64,000 bases of DNA from Marinomonas primoryensis (GCF_013372285.1 NZ_CP054301.1:1722001-1786000); one strand, 5' to 3'; counted from the first letter of the stretch, positions 30,023-38,372 are shown. Notes: a model not told the origin generated them from the letters alone. Made by a program: numbers and translations.

Positions 30023-30353
30023 CTTCATCTCCATCCCCTAATAGCCCTTTCCATGGATCATCCGATAGTTTTTTTTGTTCATCAGAATGATCAGGCTGTT
30101 TGTGCGGTAAAGATGTGTTGTTACCATCACTTTCAAGAACAGCTAAAACAGCATTCAGCTTTTCTTTTGGAATCAGCATTACGTCGCTATTGAGACCCTT
30201 GGCAATCAGTTCAAGAGTATCGAGTCTTGGATTGCCTTTTGCTTCAAGCCGTTGGTACTGCTGCCTTGAAATACCAATACGCATTGGCATTTCATTCTGC
30301 TTGAGTTTCAGTGCTAAACGGCGGTTTTTAATTTGCTGTAGTAGATTTATCAT
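30006..30353 (-). CDS. hipB: HipB-type Xre antitoxin
   Basis: A 115-residue protein with an N-terminal HTH (ALKLKQNEMPMRIGISRQQY, RLEAKGNPRLDTLELIAKGL). The C-terminus is long and acidic. HipB binds and inhibits HipA and represses their common promoter. It precedes hipA with a short overlap. The intergenic DNA to the right (30354-30420) contains repeated AGTTGC and AACTTA elements (AATAAGTTGC, TTAGTTGC) that are likely operator sites. Confidence 0.88.
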   Translation of the reverse strand: MINLLQQIKNRRLALKLKQNEMPMRIGISRQQYQRLEAKGNPRLDTLELIAKGLNSDVMLIPKEKLNAVLAVLESDGNNTSLPHKQPDHSDEQKKLSDDPWKGLLGDGDEDDNGN

Positions 30354-30575
30354 AAGGAAACTAATAAGTTGCTTTTTAATTTATAGAGACATATTAGTTG
30401 CTATTTATATATAAGACAACTTAAGAGTTTCTTTTTTCGATATCTACAAGTGTGGAAATATAAGGAAGCATTTTTTAGTCTATGAATAAATGGAATGATG
30501 AAACCAATGGTGACGATATACTTGAAGTTTATGAAAGCCTCGATTTAGGTAGGTTTTCATGTCAATTTTTGTTTT

Positions 30576-30594
30576 GTAAAGTCTGGGAAGTCCA
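30576..30594 (+). repeat. 19-bp motif GTARAGTCTGGRAAGTCCA, copy 2
   Basis: GTAAAGTCTGGGAAGTCCA lies directly before the truncated IS481-like transposase. It matches 28741-28759 (minus strand) and 61462-61480 with one or two mismatches. Confidence 0.4.
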
Positions 30595-30596
30595 AT

Positions 30597-30941
30597 CTTG
30601 CGATCAACGACATTGATCACACCAAGACAAAAGCCATGTCGCCACAAACCAATGGTATCTGTGAACGCTTCCATAAAATGATACTGAATGAGTTATATCA
30701 GGTGGCGTTTCGTAAGAAACTCTATGATAGTTTAGAGGCTCTGCAAAAAGATCTGGACGAATGGATGGTCTATTACAATAATGACCGAACTCATCAGGGA
30801 AAAATGTGTTGTGGAAGGACGCCAGTGGACACATTACTTGATGGAAAAGCGGTCTGGGCTGAAAAGAATTTAACCCAGATCTAAACTGACAGACATCGGT
30901 TGAAAATGAGGTAACTGTCAGATCAGGTCTGAGCTAGTACA
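30597..30941 (+). pseudogene. IS481-like transposase, C-terminal fragment with IS end
   Basis: The frame starts abruptly in AINDIDHTKTKAMSPQTNG and runs through ICERFHKMILNELYQVAF to a normal C-terminus (WAEKNLTQI) at 30884. It is nearly identical to the last third of the element at 36855-38003. The terminal repeat lies at 30911-30941. The catalytic Glu (ICERFHK) is present but the two Asp residues are missing, so this is a truncated copy. Confidence 0.85.
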
Positions 30942-30993
30942 AACTGAGCGAGTTAGACTTGCCCGATTAATAATGATTTTAAGATCAACTACA

Positions 30994-31638
30994 TCAGATT
31001 GCTCGTTTCAATTCTCTATAATTTCCTCGAGTGCGGAGCACTAGCGTAATGTCATTATTGTTTCGGTTACGGAAGAACCAACCATGATTTCCAGTGAATG
31101 CTGCCGTTAATTCTCCTTCATCTTCCGTGACTCCGCGCCCCTTCTCGTAGGAAATAGATTTTCCACCGCCATCACCGTGGGTATCAAAGTTGACCGAGCC
31201 ACCATCGGTTACCCAATGAAAGTTAGCAGTTTCACCCATATTCATAGTGAGTTTGAACTCAGTTCCTTCGCCTGGAGAAAGAACCACTCGCACTTCATCC
31301 TCCCATATAGGTTGTATTGGAGCTGCTAAAGCAGGCTTAACGACAGCTGATTCGATTTGATTTAAAGGCTCTCGGGAGCGTTCCTTAGCCGGTGAGCTCA
31401 TCGTAGTTAACTGCGCCGCGGCGTCAGCAATAGCCTCGTCAGCAAGTTGCTCTTTTATTTCACCCATCTGATTTAATCCTAGAAGGCGACCTATTCCAGT
31501 GGGGTCTATTGCATACTCTGCTGGCATTACTATAGTGACAAGCAATACCAGTGCGACTATAGCGGAAATTATAGTCGAACGAATTAGTTTTGCTGAACTG
31601 GGTAACTCACTGCGTGAGGGAATATCGTTGTTATACAT
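30994..31638 (-). CDS. Membrane-anchored protein of the HupE cluster
   Basis: A 214-residue protein with one N-terminal transmembrane helix (TIISAIVALVLLVTIVMPAE, about 22-42) and a soluble domain outside the cytoplasm. The C-terminal domain has GMETANFHW-like spacing (MNMGETANFHWVTDGGSVNF, then DTHGDGGGKSISYEKG) and ends GNHGWFFRNRNNNDITLVLR. This matches the transmembrane anchor proteins often encoded beside HupE/UreJ genes. Function is unknown; context suggests metal handling. It is the last gene of the minus-strand operon, 15 bp after hupE. Confidence 0.75.
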   Translation of the reverse strand: MYNNDIPSRSELPSSAKLIRSTIISAIVALVLLVTIVMPAEYAIDPTGIGRLLGLNQMGEIKEQLADEAIADAAAQLTTMSSPAKERSREPLNQIESAVVKPALAAPIQPIWEDEVRVVLSPGEGTEFKLTMNMGETANFHWVTDGGSVNFDTHGDGGGKSISYEKGRGVTEDEGELTAAFTGNHGWFFRNRNNNDITLVLRTRGNYRELKRAI

Positions 31639-31653
31639 AAAAACTCTCCAAAA

Positions 31654-32382
31654 TTAAGCAATAAAATAGCCAGTAAGTTGATAGCCGATGAGCAGAAATC
31701 CTGCCCCCATCATGACAACATTGGCAGTATAGGCATGACGGAAGAATCCGTTAGTCATACGCCAGAAACTTATAGCAATTAAAATCATAGCGAGAGCCAT
31801 TAACTGACCTATTTCAACGCCGACATTGAATGCAATTAGGTTTGGAATTAGTCCATCTTTAGATATGTCGTATTCTATGATTTTCGAAGCAAGGCCAAAG
31901 CCGTGGAAAAATCCAAAGATTAAGGTGGCTCCTTTAGTATTAGGTTGAACACCAAACCAGCGTTGGTAGGCTCCAAGGTTATCTAACGCTTTGTATACTA
32001 TGGAAAGTCCGATGATGGCATCAATAATGTAGCTGTTAATGCCTATATTGAAAAACACACCTAATATCATTGTGCTGGAATGTCCCAGCGCAAATAAGCT
32101 TACATAGATGGCGATGTGCTTCATACGGTAGAGGAAAAAAACAACTCCAAGAAGGAATAATAGGTGATCATAACCGGTAACCATATGCTTGGCACCTAGG
32201 TACATGAAAGCAATGAGGTTTACTCCGGTAATTTCCTGTATATATCCTTTATCACCCTCTGCGACTGCATGAGCGAACGCATCGACGCTTGTACAGAGTA
32301 GAGCGAATGTTAGAAATATCCAGAATAGGCGGCGACTAACAGCGGCTGCACGTACATGGATATCAAATAAAATTGACGACAT
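31654..32382 (-). CDS. HupE/UreJ family membrane protein
   Basis: About 242 residues, starting at the ATG at 32382 (GGAG lies upstream; the frame opens four codons earlier). It has a signal-like first helix and about six further membrane helices. Family blocks are clear: TGYDHLLFLLGVVFFLYRMK, ALGHSSTMILGVFFNIGI and IFGFFHGFGLASKI. HupE proteins transport nickel or cobalt. With the His-rich neighbours this suggests uptake or export of a divalent metal; the sequence does not say which. Confidence 0.85.
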   Translation of the reverse strand: MSSILFDIHVRAAAVSRRLFWIFLTFALLCTSVDAFAHAVAEGDKGYIQEITGVNLIAFMYLGAKHMVTGYDHLLFLLGVVFFLYRMKHIAIYVSLFALGHSSTMILGVFFNIGINSYIIDAIIGLSIVYKALDNLGAYQRWFGVQPNTKGATLIFGFFHGFGLASKIIEYDISKDGLIPNLIAFNVGVEIGQLMALAMILIAISFWRMTNGFFRHAYTANVVMMGAGFLLIGYQLTGYFIA

Positions 32383-32450
32383 GAAAAACTCCAAAAAAAT
32401 TGGTTAAAAAAGCTGCGTTAAAGCTTTATTGCAAGATTTGATTTGTAAAA

Positions 32451-32735
32451 CTATTTAGGTGGTCGATCAATGCGGTAGCGAAAACTACGAGGGGAGTCGC
32501 TAGCCGGTGAGGTAGTTTGATGAGCTAACAACATGCGGTCAACAATATGCTGAATTACTGGGCAATCTACAGACTCGTGACTGTGATTGCTAGCATCATG
32601 ATGCGTATGTTCTTCTGATGTGTCACCAGTTAGTTCAGCAAGACCATGGGAAGAAGCTTCACTGACCGCAGGTATGCCTGTCAATGTAAGTAGCATGATG
32701 AGAATTGCAAGAAGTATTTTATAGTGAATGATCAT
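32451..32735 (-). CDS. Small secreted His-rich protein
   Basis: A 94-residue protein with a signal peptide (ILLAILIMLLTLTGIPAVSE). The mature part has a His cluster (EEHTHHDASNHSHESVDCPV). It is likely a periplasmic metal-binding protein. It sits between the transporter and hupE in a minus-strand operon. Confidence 0.65.
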   Translation of the reverse strand: MIIHYKILLAILIMLLTLTGIPAVSEASSHGLAELTGDTSEEHTHHDASNHSHESVDCPVIQHIVDRMLLAHQTTSPASDSPRSFRYRIDRPPK

Positions 32736-32767
32736 AAACCAGCTGTTTGAAACTTACCCATGGATGG

Positions 32768-33817
32768 CTATTTATCATCGTCTTTATGGGAGTGACGGTG
32801 ATGAAGATCCGGCCAATGGGGATGTTTGTGCTCTACATGTGAATGTGTATGGTGGTGTGTATGTCGAATTGAAGGAGACATATCTGGGTGGTTATGGTTA
32901 TGGTGACTATCATCATGTCGGTGCGTGTGGTTATGACTCATTTTTTTATGCATATGAGTATGAGAGTGTCTATCTCTTAATAGGAGGGTAATAGCGGCAA
33001 TAAATATTGCGGCGGCTAGCAGATGAACTTCTGATATTGATTCACCTAAATACAAAACTGACAATGCGACACCAAAGAATGGTGCACTCGAAAAAATCAC
33101 TTGTGCACGTGTCGCGCCCATTCCCTGTGCTGCTCGTATATATAATACAATGCTAGCACCATATGACATGGCTCCAACCAATAAGGCACCCACGATTGTT
33201 TTTGTATCAAGGCTAAGCGGATCCAGTGCAATACCTATCGATAGATTGACACTTCCTGCTATTAAACCTTTCCAAAAAGTACTTTGGCTGGGAGATATCC
33301 CATCAATCAGTGCGGTAAGGTGGTTATCTAGCCCCCAACAAATGCAGGCAAGAAGAACCAAAGCTCCGGCAGCAATACTCGCGCTGCCCTGTGACCAAGA
33401 GAGGAGTGATGCTGCCAGCATTGCTGCCAGCACACCGATCCACCCGTTAACACTCAAATTATCACGAAAGAATAGCACGCCGATGACAGCTGTTGCTGCA
33501 AGCTCAAGGTTGAGCCATAGAGAAACTGACCCTGCTTCTGCAAGGCTTAATCCAAACAATAATAGAACCGGGCCCAAAATCCCGCCAAAAACCACTGCAC
33601 CAAGCAACCTTAATAGATTAGCTTTATCGCTAATTGGAGGGAGGGATAATGTCTCTTTGCTGAAAAAGGCGGGAGCAACCGCAAGCGCGGCCCCTAGATA
33701 TAAAAAGCCAGCCAATTGAAATGGCGTTAATCCAGCTAAAAGCCATTTACTGGCTGGGGTTGCGGCTCCAAATAGAGCCGCAGACAGTAGAGCTAGTATA
33801 ATTGTGTGTTTTTGCAT
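32768..33817 (-). CDS. EamA/DMT transporter with a His-rich tail
   Basis: A 349-residue protein with ten predicted membrane helices in two EamA repeats (about 1-280), beginning IILALLSAALFGAATPASKW. After the last helix a tail of some 65 residues carries over twenty His residues (HSHTHMHKKMSHNHTHRHDD and further). DMT transporters usually export metabolites, but the tail indicates binding of Zn, Ni or Co, so metal export or sensing is likely. The opposite-strand ORF at 32728-32991 is a shadow of the His repeats. Confidence 0.85.
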   Translation of the reverse strand: MQKHTIILALLSAALFGAATPASKWLLAGLTPFQLAGFLYLGAALAVAPAFFSKETLSLPPISDKANLLRLLGAVVFGGILGPVLLLFGLSLAEAGSVSLWLNLELAATAVIGVLFFRDNLSVNGWIGVLAAMLAASLLSWSQGSASIAAGALVLLACICWGLDNHLTALIDGISPSQSTFWKGLIAGSVNLSIGIALDPLSLDTKTIVGALLVGAMSYGASIVLYIRAAQGMGATRAQVIFSSAPFFGVALSVLYLGESISEVHLLAAAIFIAAITLLLRDRHSHTHMHKKMSHNHTHRHDDSHHNHNHPDMSPSIRHTHHHTHSHVEHKHPHWPDLHHRHSHKDDDK

Positions 33818-33861
33818 TCAACAAACTATCCAAATATTGATAATAGGGCTTGGGTGGACCA

Positions 33862-33960
33862 TCAGTTTTGACTATGGCTATGTCCAGTGCTATCTTCTTG
33901 CCCGTAATCTCCACAAGCGACCAGTAGCCCTAAAAAGCTCGTTAGGACTAATACACTCAC
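33862..33960 (-). CDS. Tiny putative lipoprotein
   Basis: A 32-codon frame from GTG at 33960: MSVLVLTSFLGLLVACGDYG, ending GHSHSQN. It has a lipobox (LLVAC) with the Cys at about residue 16 and a short His-containing tail, in line with the metal-related operon that follows. The frame is open further upstream but lacks an ATG. The ribosome binding site is weak, so the start and existence are uncertain. Confidence 0.4.
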   Translation of the reverse strand: MSVLVLTSFLGLLVACGDYGQEDSTGHSHSQN

Positions 33961-34009
33961 TACTTTAACAAAGTAATTAATATGTATCCAGTGCGACTTA
34001 AATGTGGTA

Positions 34010-34103
34010 TGAACCCAATTTTATAGACATCTCATAGCTATATAATAATAGGTAAAAATGAGGTGAATTATGAGTGGAGAACGTTATACCGATGAGTTCA
34101 AAA
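34010..34103 (+). mobile_element. IS3-family left-end fragment
   Basis: The terminal repeat (TGAACCCAATTTTATAGACA) and the first codons of orfA (MSGERYTDEFK) closely match the orfA-side end of the element at 41294-42316. The fragment stops inside codon 12 of orfA. It was fused by deletion to the gene at 34084-34710, whose last residues it now encodes in the other strand. Confidence 0.8.
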
Positions 34104-34710
34104 TATGATAGGGCTGCTTGTTGAGCAATTGATCTAAGAGCTTTCCAATATAACCAATTTCATCGCTCTGTTTTTCAACTTGGTAAACAAGCTCAACGAT
34201 CAGTCGGTTGTCGTTTAAGTTAGACAGTTGCTGGCAAAGGCTCTGTAACGCATAGAGTGAAAAGTCATGGCTAAAGTTTTTGAGTATGCTAAAACATAAA
34301 GACTGCTCTGTTTTTGATGAGAAAAACAGGATTCGCTGTCTTAGTATCTGTAAACATGCTTTTTTATCAGTCTGATTGACGATGTCTTTGCCATGAGTAT
34401 TTGGCTTCATTAAAAAGCCTGTAACCGGTTCATACCAAGCTAAATAGTAAACAAGCCCATTTCTGTAACGTTTAACTGCTGCTTCTAGCTGAATATAGTC
34501 ACTAATAAACACGTTGATAGCTAAAAAATCATCGCCGAGTAACCGAAGCTCTAATGAGTTTTGATCTTGCACGTCTTTTATGGTGGCAACGCGTATTGGC
34601 CATCCAGTGTCTGTGATTTTTACTTTCACGGATTCTAGTAGATAGCAGCCTTTAAAACGTTTGCTGGTTGTAGCCTCTGACAAATTTGGCTGAGCATATA
34701 AGCTATGCAT
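34084..34710 (-). CDS. Unknown protein coupled to the right integrase, 3' end altered
   Basis: A 208-residue protein whose ATG overlaps the integrase stop by 8 bp. No domain is recognised. Its last residues (ILNSSV) are encoded by the antisense strand of an IS3 fragment, so the natural C-terminus has been lost and replaced. It occupies the same position as the gene at 27198 behind the left integrase, but I see no sequence similarity between the two. Confidence 0.65.
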   Translation of the reverse strand: MHSLYAQPNLSEATTSKRFKGCYLLESVKVKITDTGWPIRVATIKDVQDQNSLELRLLGDDFLAINVFISDYIQLEAAVKRYRNGLVYYLAWYEPVTGFLMKPNTHGKDIVNQTDKKACLQILRQRILFFSSKTEQSLCFSILKNFSHDFSLYALQSLCQQLSNLNDNRLIVELVYQVEKQSDEIGYIGKLLDQLLNKQPYHILNSSV

Positions 34711-35908
34711 ATTTTACCCCCAACTTATTTTGTAATAGTTTTTCGATTGCTGAGCCATCCATTCTTGTTAGGTTAGGGACATAGCGAGAATACACTCGAA
34801 AAAGCATCGAGGTGTTGGCATGGCCCATTTGACGAGCAATCCATTCAGGTGATTCGCCAGAAGCCAGCCACAAAGTTGCAGCCGTGTGGCGGGTTTGATA
34901 AGGGCGTCGTTTTTCTAATCCTAGGCGTTTGAGAAGGGGATACCAGATACGCTGAGTCACATTGTTATGCTTAATTGCATCACCATGACGGTTGCAAAAT
35001 ACGAATTTGCCAAAATGCTCTGAGTGCTTTTTCTGACGCATCAAAGCGTTATAAACTGGCGTGCTCATATGAATATCACGCACGGAGGACTCTGTTTTGG
35101 TTATGTCTTCCTCACCTGCAACGATTGTCTCGCGAATTTTGATTACCTTATGATTAAAATCTACATACTTCCATTTCAGTCCATCAATTTCCCCAGTGCG
35201 CATACCTGTAAAAAATCGAATTAGGAAGTAATCACGATAATCTATGCGCATGGTATCGAGGATCAAATTTACTTCTTCGATGGTAAAGGGATTTGCATCT
35301 GTTTTTGGGCTTTTAAGTGGTTTGATACGGATGTATGGCGTGGTAAAGTTATATTCATCGGCGGCGTCCTCGAAAATACGTTTCAATGGGGTTATTACTT
35401 TATTGATTCGTGTGTTTGCTAGGCTTTCTTTGCCATTTCGACCTGGGACTTTGGCGAGTACGGTGCGAAATTTTAAGATGTCATTACGGGTGATGTCGTC
35501 GACTTTTACCTTTCCAAAAAATGGTAAGTAGTGTTTGGACACAATGCTTTCGATATTAACGATGTGAGAGCGGCGCCAAGCAACTTTATTACGCTCTATC
35601 CAGCCTGCGACGAATTCTGCAAAAGTTGGCACTTCAATATGCTCTTCTTGCCTTTTCCATTCATCTGGCTGATGTAATTGCAATTCTAAATTGGCAAATT
35701 GCTCTACAGACTTACTGTCTGGGAAATGCGATTTATAACGAAAAGTACCAGCTATTATTTCTGACTCAATTTGAACAAGTACTCGTTCTAATTTTTTTCG
35801 ATTCGCTGAAGTTGGCTTTAAGGTTGTTTGCTCACGACAGCGTTTACCCATGTAGCGAAAATCTAGATACAGGGTGTTGGTTTCTTTTCGGATACTGACA
35901 CTAGCCAT
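34703..35908 (-). CDS. Tyrosine-recombinase integrase, right module
   Basis: A 401-residue integrase, closely similar to the one at 26002-27201. The arm-binding domain reads KETNTLYLDFRYMGKRCREQ. Catalytic Arg in FTGMRTGEIDGLKW, R-H in YQTRHTAATLW, His in ARQMGHANTSM and Tyr in FRVYSRYVP. No lesion. The excisionase-like gene stops 2 bp upstream of its start. It faces the left module in mirror orientation. Confidence 0.93.
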   Translation of the reverse strand: MASVSIRKETNTLYLDFRYMGKRCREQTTLKPTSANRKKLERVLVQIESEIIAGTFRYKSHFPDSKSVEQFANLELQLHQPDEWKRQEEHIEVPTFAEFVAGWIERNKVAWRRSHIVNIESIVSKHYLPFFGKVKVDDITRNDILKFRTVLAKVPGRNGKESLANTRINKVITPLKRIFEDAADEYNFTTPYIRIKPLKSPKTDANPFTIEEVNLILDTMRIDYRDYFLIRFFTGMRTGEIDGLKWKYVDFNHKVIKIRETIVAGEEDITKTESSVRDIHMSTPVYNALMRQKKHSEHFGKFVFCNRHGDAIKHNNVTQRIWYPLLKRLGLEKRRPYQTRHTAATLWLASGESPEWIARQMGHANTSMLFRVYSRYVPNLTRMDGSAIEKLLQNKLGVKYA

Positions 35909-35910
35909 AT

Positions 35911-36126
35911 TTAAACCTCCTCTGTGAACGCTAAAGCTAAAGAGTCATCTTGGAGCAACATGTCTGCCTCTATATTCTCCCAAATAAATAGAATCTTGCG
36001 TCGATTGAATGGACGGATGTAATGACGTCCTTCATACAGGCAAGAGTCCACAAGCTCATTTCGGATGGTACGAGACGTGTATTGGATTCTCTCTGACAGT
36101 TGTTCTGTGCTAAGGTACGTGTTCAT
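35911..36126 (-). CDS. Excisionase-like HTH protein, right module
   Basis: A 71-residue protein with an N-terminal HTH (STEQLSERIQYTSRTIRNEL) and EGRHYIRPFNRRKILFIWEN. It is the intact homologue of the frameshifted gene at 25771. Placed 2 bp before the integrase, it probably regulates or directs excision. Confidence 0.82.
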   Translation of the reverse strand: MNTYLSTEQLSERIQYTSRTIRNELVDSCLYEGRHYIRPFNRRKILFIWENIEADMLLQDDSLALAFTEEV

Positions 36127-36259
36127 ATATTGATCCTTTAGTATGTCAAATGAATTAAAATGTTAATATATATAAGCATTTGAATTTATCCTAATAGACG
36201 TTAAAGTCCCTGTCAATATATTAATGTAAATATATTTATACATTTGTATGGTGTGAAGA
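36127..36259. promoter_or_regulatory. Divergent promoter and operator region, right module
   Basis: The 133-bp gap between the excisionase-like gene and the divergent Xre gene is very AT-rich. It has repeated elements around ATATATT and ACATTTG / GCATTTGAA, which could be Xre-protein operators, as in the left module. Confidence 0.4.
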
Positions 36260-36499
36260 ATGTTGAGATTTAAATTAAAAGAGCTTTTAGCAGAAAAGTC
36301 TTTTCAAGAAGACAGGCGTATAACAATGGTTGAGGTGTCTGAGAAGACAGGAATTAACCGTATTACATTATCTAAAATGGCTAATCAGAAAGGCTACAGT
36401 ACGGTAACTGATAACTTGGATAAGCTTTGTGCTTATTTTGACTGCACACTGAGTGATTTGGCGGAGTATATCCCTGTTGCCGTACAAGATAATCAGTAG
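36260..36499 (+). CDS. Xre/Cro-type regulator of the right module
   Basis: A 79-residue HTH protein: MLRFKLKELLAEKSFQEDRR, then VEVSEKTGINRITLSKMANQ. It is a clear homologue of the protein at 25414-25641 and likewise divergent from the excisionase-like gene. It probably represses the divergent promoter. Confidence 0.82.
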   Translation: MLRFKLKELLAEKSFQEDRRITMVEVSEKTGINRITLSKMANQKGYSTVTDNLDKLCAYFDCTLSDLAEYIPVAVQDNQ

Positions 36500-36782
36500 A
36501 ATCTAACCCAGGTTTATAGTGCTAGATTACAAGGAACTGTGCTGGGTAAACGGATACGGTCTTTGGTGATCACTTTTTGTTTTAATATGAACGCCACCAT
36601 CTCAAATAAGCTGTACGACGGGTATAGGGCTTGGTTTTTATGTGAATTTTTTGGTATAAAAACGATGCTTTGCTTGATATGTTAATTGTTAATCCAGAGA
36701 TTCAGCTTCAACTTTTCAAAGACATTGGAAATCTTCCCTCTTACAAAAATTCACTTGGTCATTCGTGCTGCTTAAAACTATA
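36500..36782. other. Intergenic region, no gene seen
   Basis: Nothing convincing is coded here on either strand. A 67-codon plus-strand frame (36670-36873) runs across the LexA box and into the IS and is not credible. Confidence 0.4.
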
Positions 36783-36798
36783 CTGTATATCCATACAG
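36783..36798. promoter_or_regulatory. LexA (SOS) box
   Basis: CTGTATATCCATACAG fits the LexA consensus CTGT-N8-ACAG, with an AT-rich centre and A before it (ACTGTATATCCATACAGC). It ends 16 bp before an ATG at 36815, the usual place for LexA repression. Confidence 0.8.
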
Positions 36799-36814
36799 CA
36801 TCTTGGTGTTTGTT

Positions 36815-36854
36815 ATGCGTGTGACTTGTCTTGGTGTATCAGAGTCGGCGGCGT
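36815..36854 (+). pseudogene. SOS gene start, truncated by IS (possibly umuD-like)
   Basis: Downstream of the LexA box the frame MRVTCLGVSESAAL runs 14 codons into the IS481-like end. The short M-x-V-x-x-L-G start resembles UmuD/RulA proteins, which are LexA-regulated. Too little remains to be certain. No continuation was recognised on the far side of the element. Confidence 0.4.
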
Positions 36855-36911
36855 TGTACTAGCTCAGACCTGATCTGACAGTTACCTCATTTTGAGCCGA
36901 TGTCTGTCAGT

Positions 36912-37881
36912 TTAGATCTGGGTTAAATTCTTTTCAGCCCAGACCGCTTTTCCATCAAGTAATGTGTCCAGTGGCGTCCTTCCACAACACATTTTTCCCT
37001 GATGAGTTCGGTCATTATTGTAATAGACCATCCATTCGTCCAGATCTTTTTGCAGAGCCTCTAGACTATCGTAAAGTTTCTTACGAAACGTCACTTGATA
37101 AAACTCATTCAGTATCGTTTTATGGAATATCTCACAGATGCCATTGGTTTGTGGCGACATGGCTTTTGTCTTCGTATGATCTATGTCGTTGATCGCAAGA
37201 TAAAGCTGATAATCATGTTGCTCTACTCTGTCGCAATATTCGGTTCCACGATCCGTTAAGATGCGAGGCATAGGCAAGTCATTGCGCTCAAAATACGGCA
37301 ATACTCTGTCATTCAAAATGTCTGCGGCCGTAATGGGCGTTTTGGTTGTGTAGAGCTTTGCAAAGGCTACTTTACTGTAAGTATCAACAAAGGTCTGCTG
37401 GTAAATCCTGCTAACCCCTTTGAGATTACCGACATAAAAGTGTCTTGAGAGCCCAGATAGCCTGGGTGGGCGTTTTCTATCTCGCCACACGCTTCGTCAT
37501 CGTCTTTCTTTTTTCAAGAGCCGCTACTTGAGCGTCCGTCAATACGATGCCATCTTCGGCTACTTTTTGTTCTAAGGCTTTGAGGCGCTTTTTGAAGTTT
37601 TCTAAACCGTGTTGCAGCCAGATCGAGCGAACGCCACTGCCGGATACGAAGACACCTTTTTTACGAAGCTCATTGCTAGTGCGATGTTGTCCATGCGCCG
37701 GTTCAGCAATAGCATAGTCAATGACTGCGTTTTTCGTTGCGTCATCAACTCTGTTTTTGATATTGGGTGTGCGTCTAGATCGATTGATTAACGCATCAAG
37801 GTTACCGTCTTAAGTGAGCTCTTCTGTAAGATTGAGCAAACCTGCTTTGTGTTTAATGATGGAATTGTTAGCATGCAACAT
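36912..37881 (-). pseudogene. IS481/IS3-type transposase, decayed
   Basis: The start MLHANNSIIKHKAGLLNL at 37881 is followed by a stop and a deletion of the HTH region, then NKRVDD-like and GQHRTSNELRKKGVFVSGSG, and after another frameshift the DDE core: FVDTYSKVAFAKL, ILTDRGTEYC and SPQTNGICEIFHK (D, D, E all present). The last 192 codons are open. The missing HTH and the frameshifts make it inactive. Confidence 0.85.
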
Positions 37882-37888
37882 AGAGGGT

Positions 37889-37920
37889 TACCTTTTGTTT
37901 GTTTGTTTGTTTGTTTGTTT
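37889..37920. repeat. Tandem TTTG repeat
   Basis: Several tandem copies of the tetranucleotide TTTG (as GTTTGTTTGTTTGTTTGTTT) lie upstream of the transposase start inside the IS481-like element. Confidence 0.7.
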
Positions 37921-38059
37921 TGATTGAAGATTCGACACCTTTATCAAAACGGGTAACTCTCTACATTTTAAGTAGAATTGTCAGATCAAGTCGAGACTAA
38001 TGCGGTTATGTTGTGTTATTTAGGGTCGACATGTTTCGCAATGGTACGTCGGATTTTTT

Positions 38060-38082
38060 GCTTGTAACGAACTCAGACCTGA
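38060..38082. mobile_element. IS481-like terminal remnant
   Basis: AACGAACTCAGACCTGATTTGT resembles the left end of the element (CTAGCTCAGACCTGATCTG). It overlaps the last codons of the gene at 38073 and marks where that gene was truncated. Confidence 0.4.
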
Positions 38083-38372
38083 TTTGTATTGTTTAGGACC
38101 TGATCTATCAAGACTTTTAGCATTGCAGTCTCTGGATTTATAGCTATCTGTCGTTTATTGAAAGCATCAAACTCAGCTGACTCATCCTCATATCGTGCAA
38201 TGACATTGCTCAAAGCTTCAATAATGATAAGGTTTTCATCATAGTTCTCTATCAAGTTTTCTAAGAGTATAAGGGCTTGTTGGTGCTCATCAGAGTTCGC
38301 TATACCATTCAGAATTGGCAACTGGGTTAATATAGCTTTGGCCATTTGTGTTATTTCGTTTGTAACTAACAT
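38073..38372 (-). CDS. HigA-like antitoxin, probably C-terminally truncated
   Basis: A 99-residue protein. HQQALILLENLIENYDENLI followed by ALSNVIARYEDESAEFDAFN and INPETAMLKVLID resembles the N-terminal half of COG5499/HigA-type antitoxins, in which a HTH would follow DPxEAxxxxxE. Here the frame stops within an IS-end remnant (NNTNQV), so the DNA-binding part is missing. No HigB toxin is seen beside it. Confidence 0.5.
   Translation of the reverse strand: MLVTNEITQMAKAILTQLPILNGIANSDEHQQALILLENLIENYDENLIIIEALSNVIARYEDESAEFDAFNKRQIAINPETAMLKVLIDQVLNNTNQV

Larger units (their letters stand above)
36855..38003 (-). mobile_element. IS481-like element, near-complete
   Basis: The element is about 1150 bp. 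Its ends are imperfect inverted repeats (TACTAGCTCAGACCTGATCT on the left, CATTAGTCTCGACTTGATCT as the complement of the right). About 22 of 30 bases match. It contains one decayed transposase gene. Fragments of the same family lie at 1-61, 28239, 30597-30941 and 38060. No clear target duplication was found. Confidence 0.8.

Noticed and set aside
30480..30834. Two minus-strand ORFs (64 and 76 codons)
   Set aside because: They are antisense to the IS481-like transposase fragment and have no family features.
32728..32991. 87-codon plus-strand ORF rich in Gly, Tyr and Val
   Set aside because: It is the antisense of the His-rich tail of the DMT transporter; the His codons create an open frame on the opposite strand.
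36670..36873. 67-codon ORF over the LexA box
   Set aside because: It runs through the operator and into the IS end; the 14-codon start at 36815 in another frame is better placed behind the LexA box.
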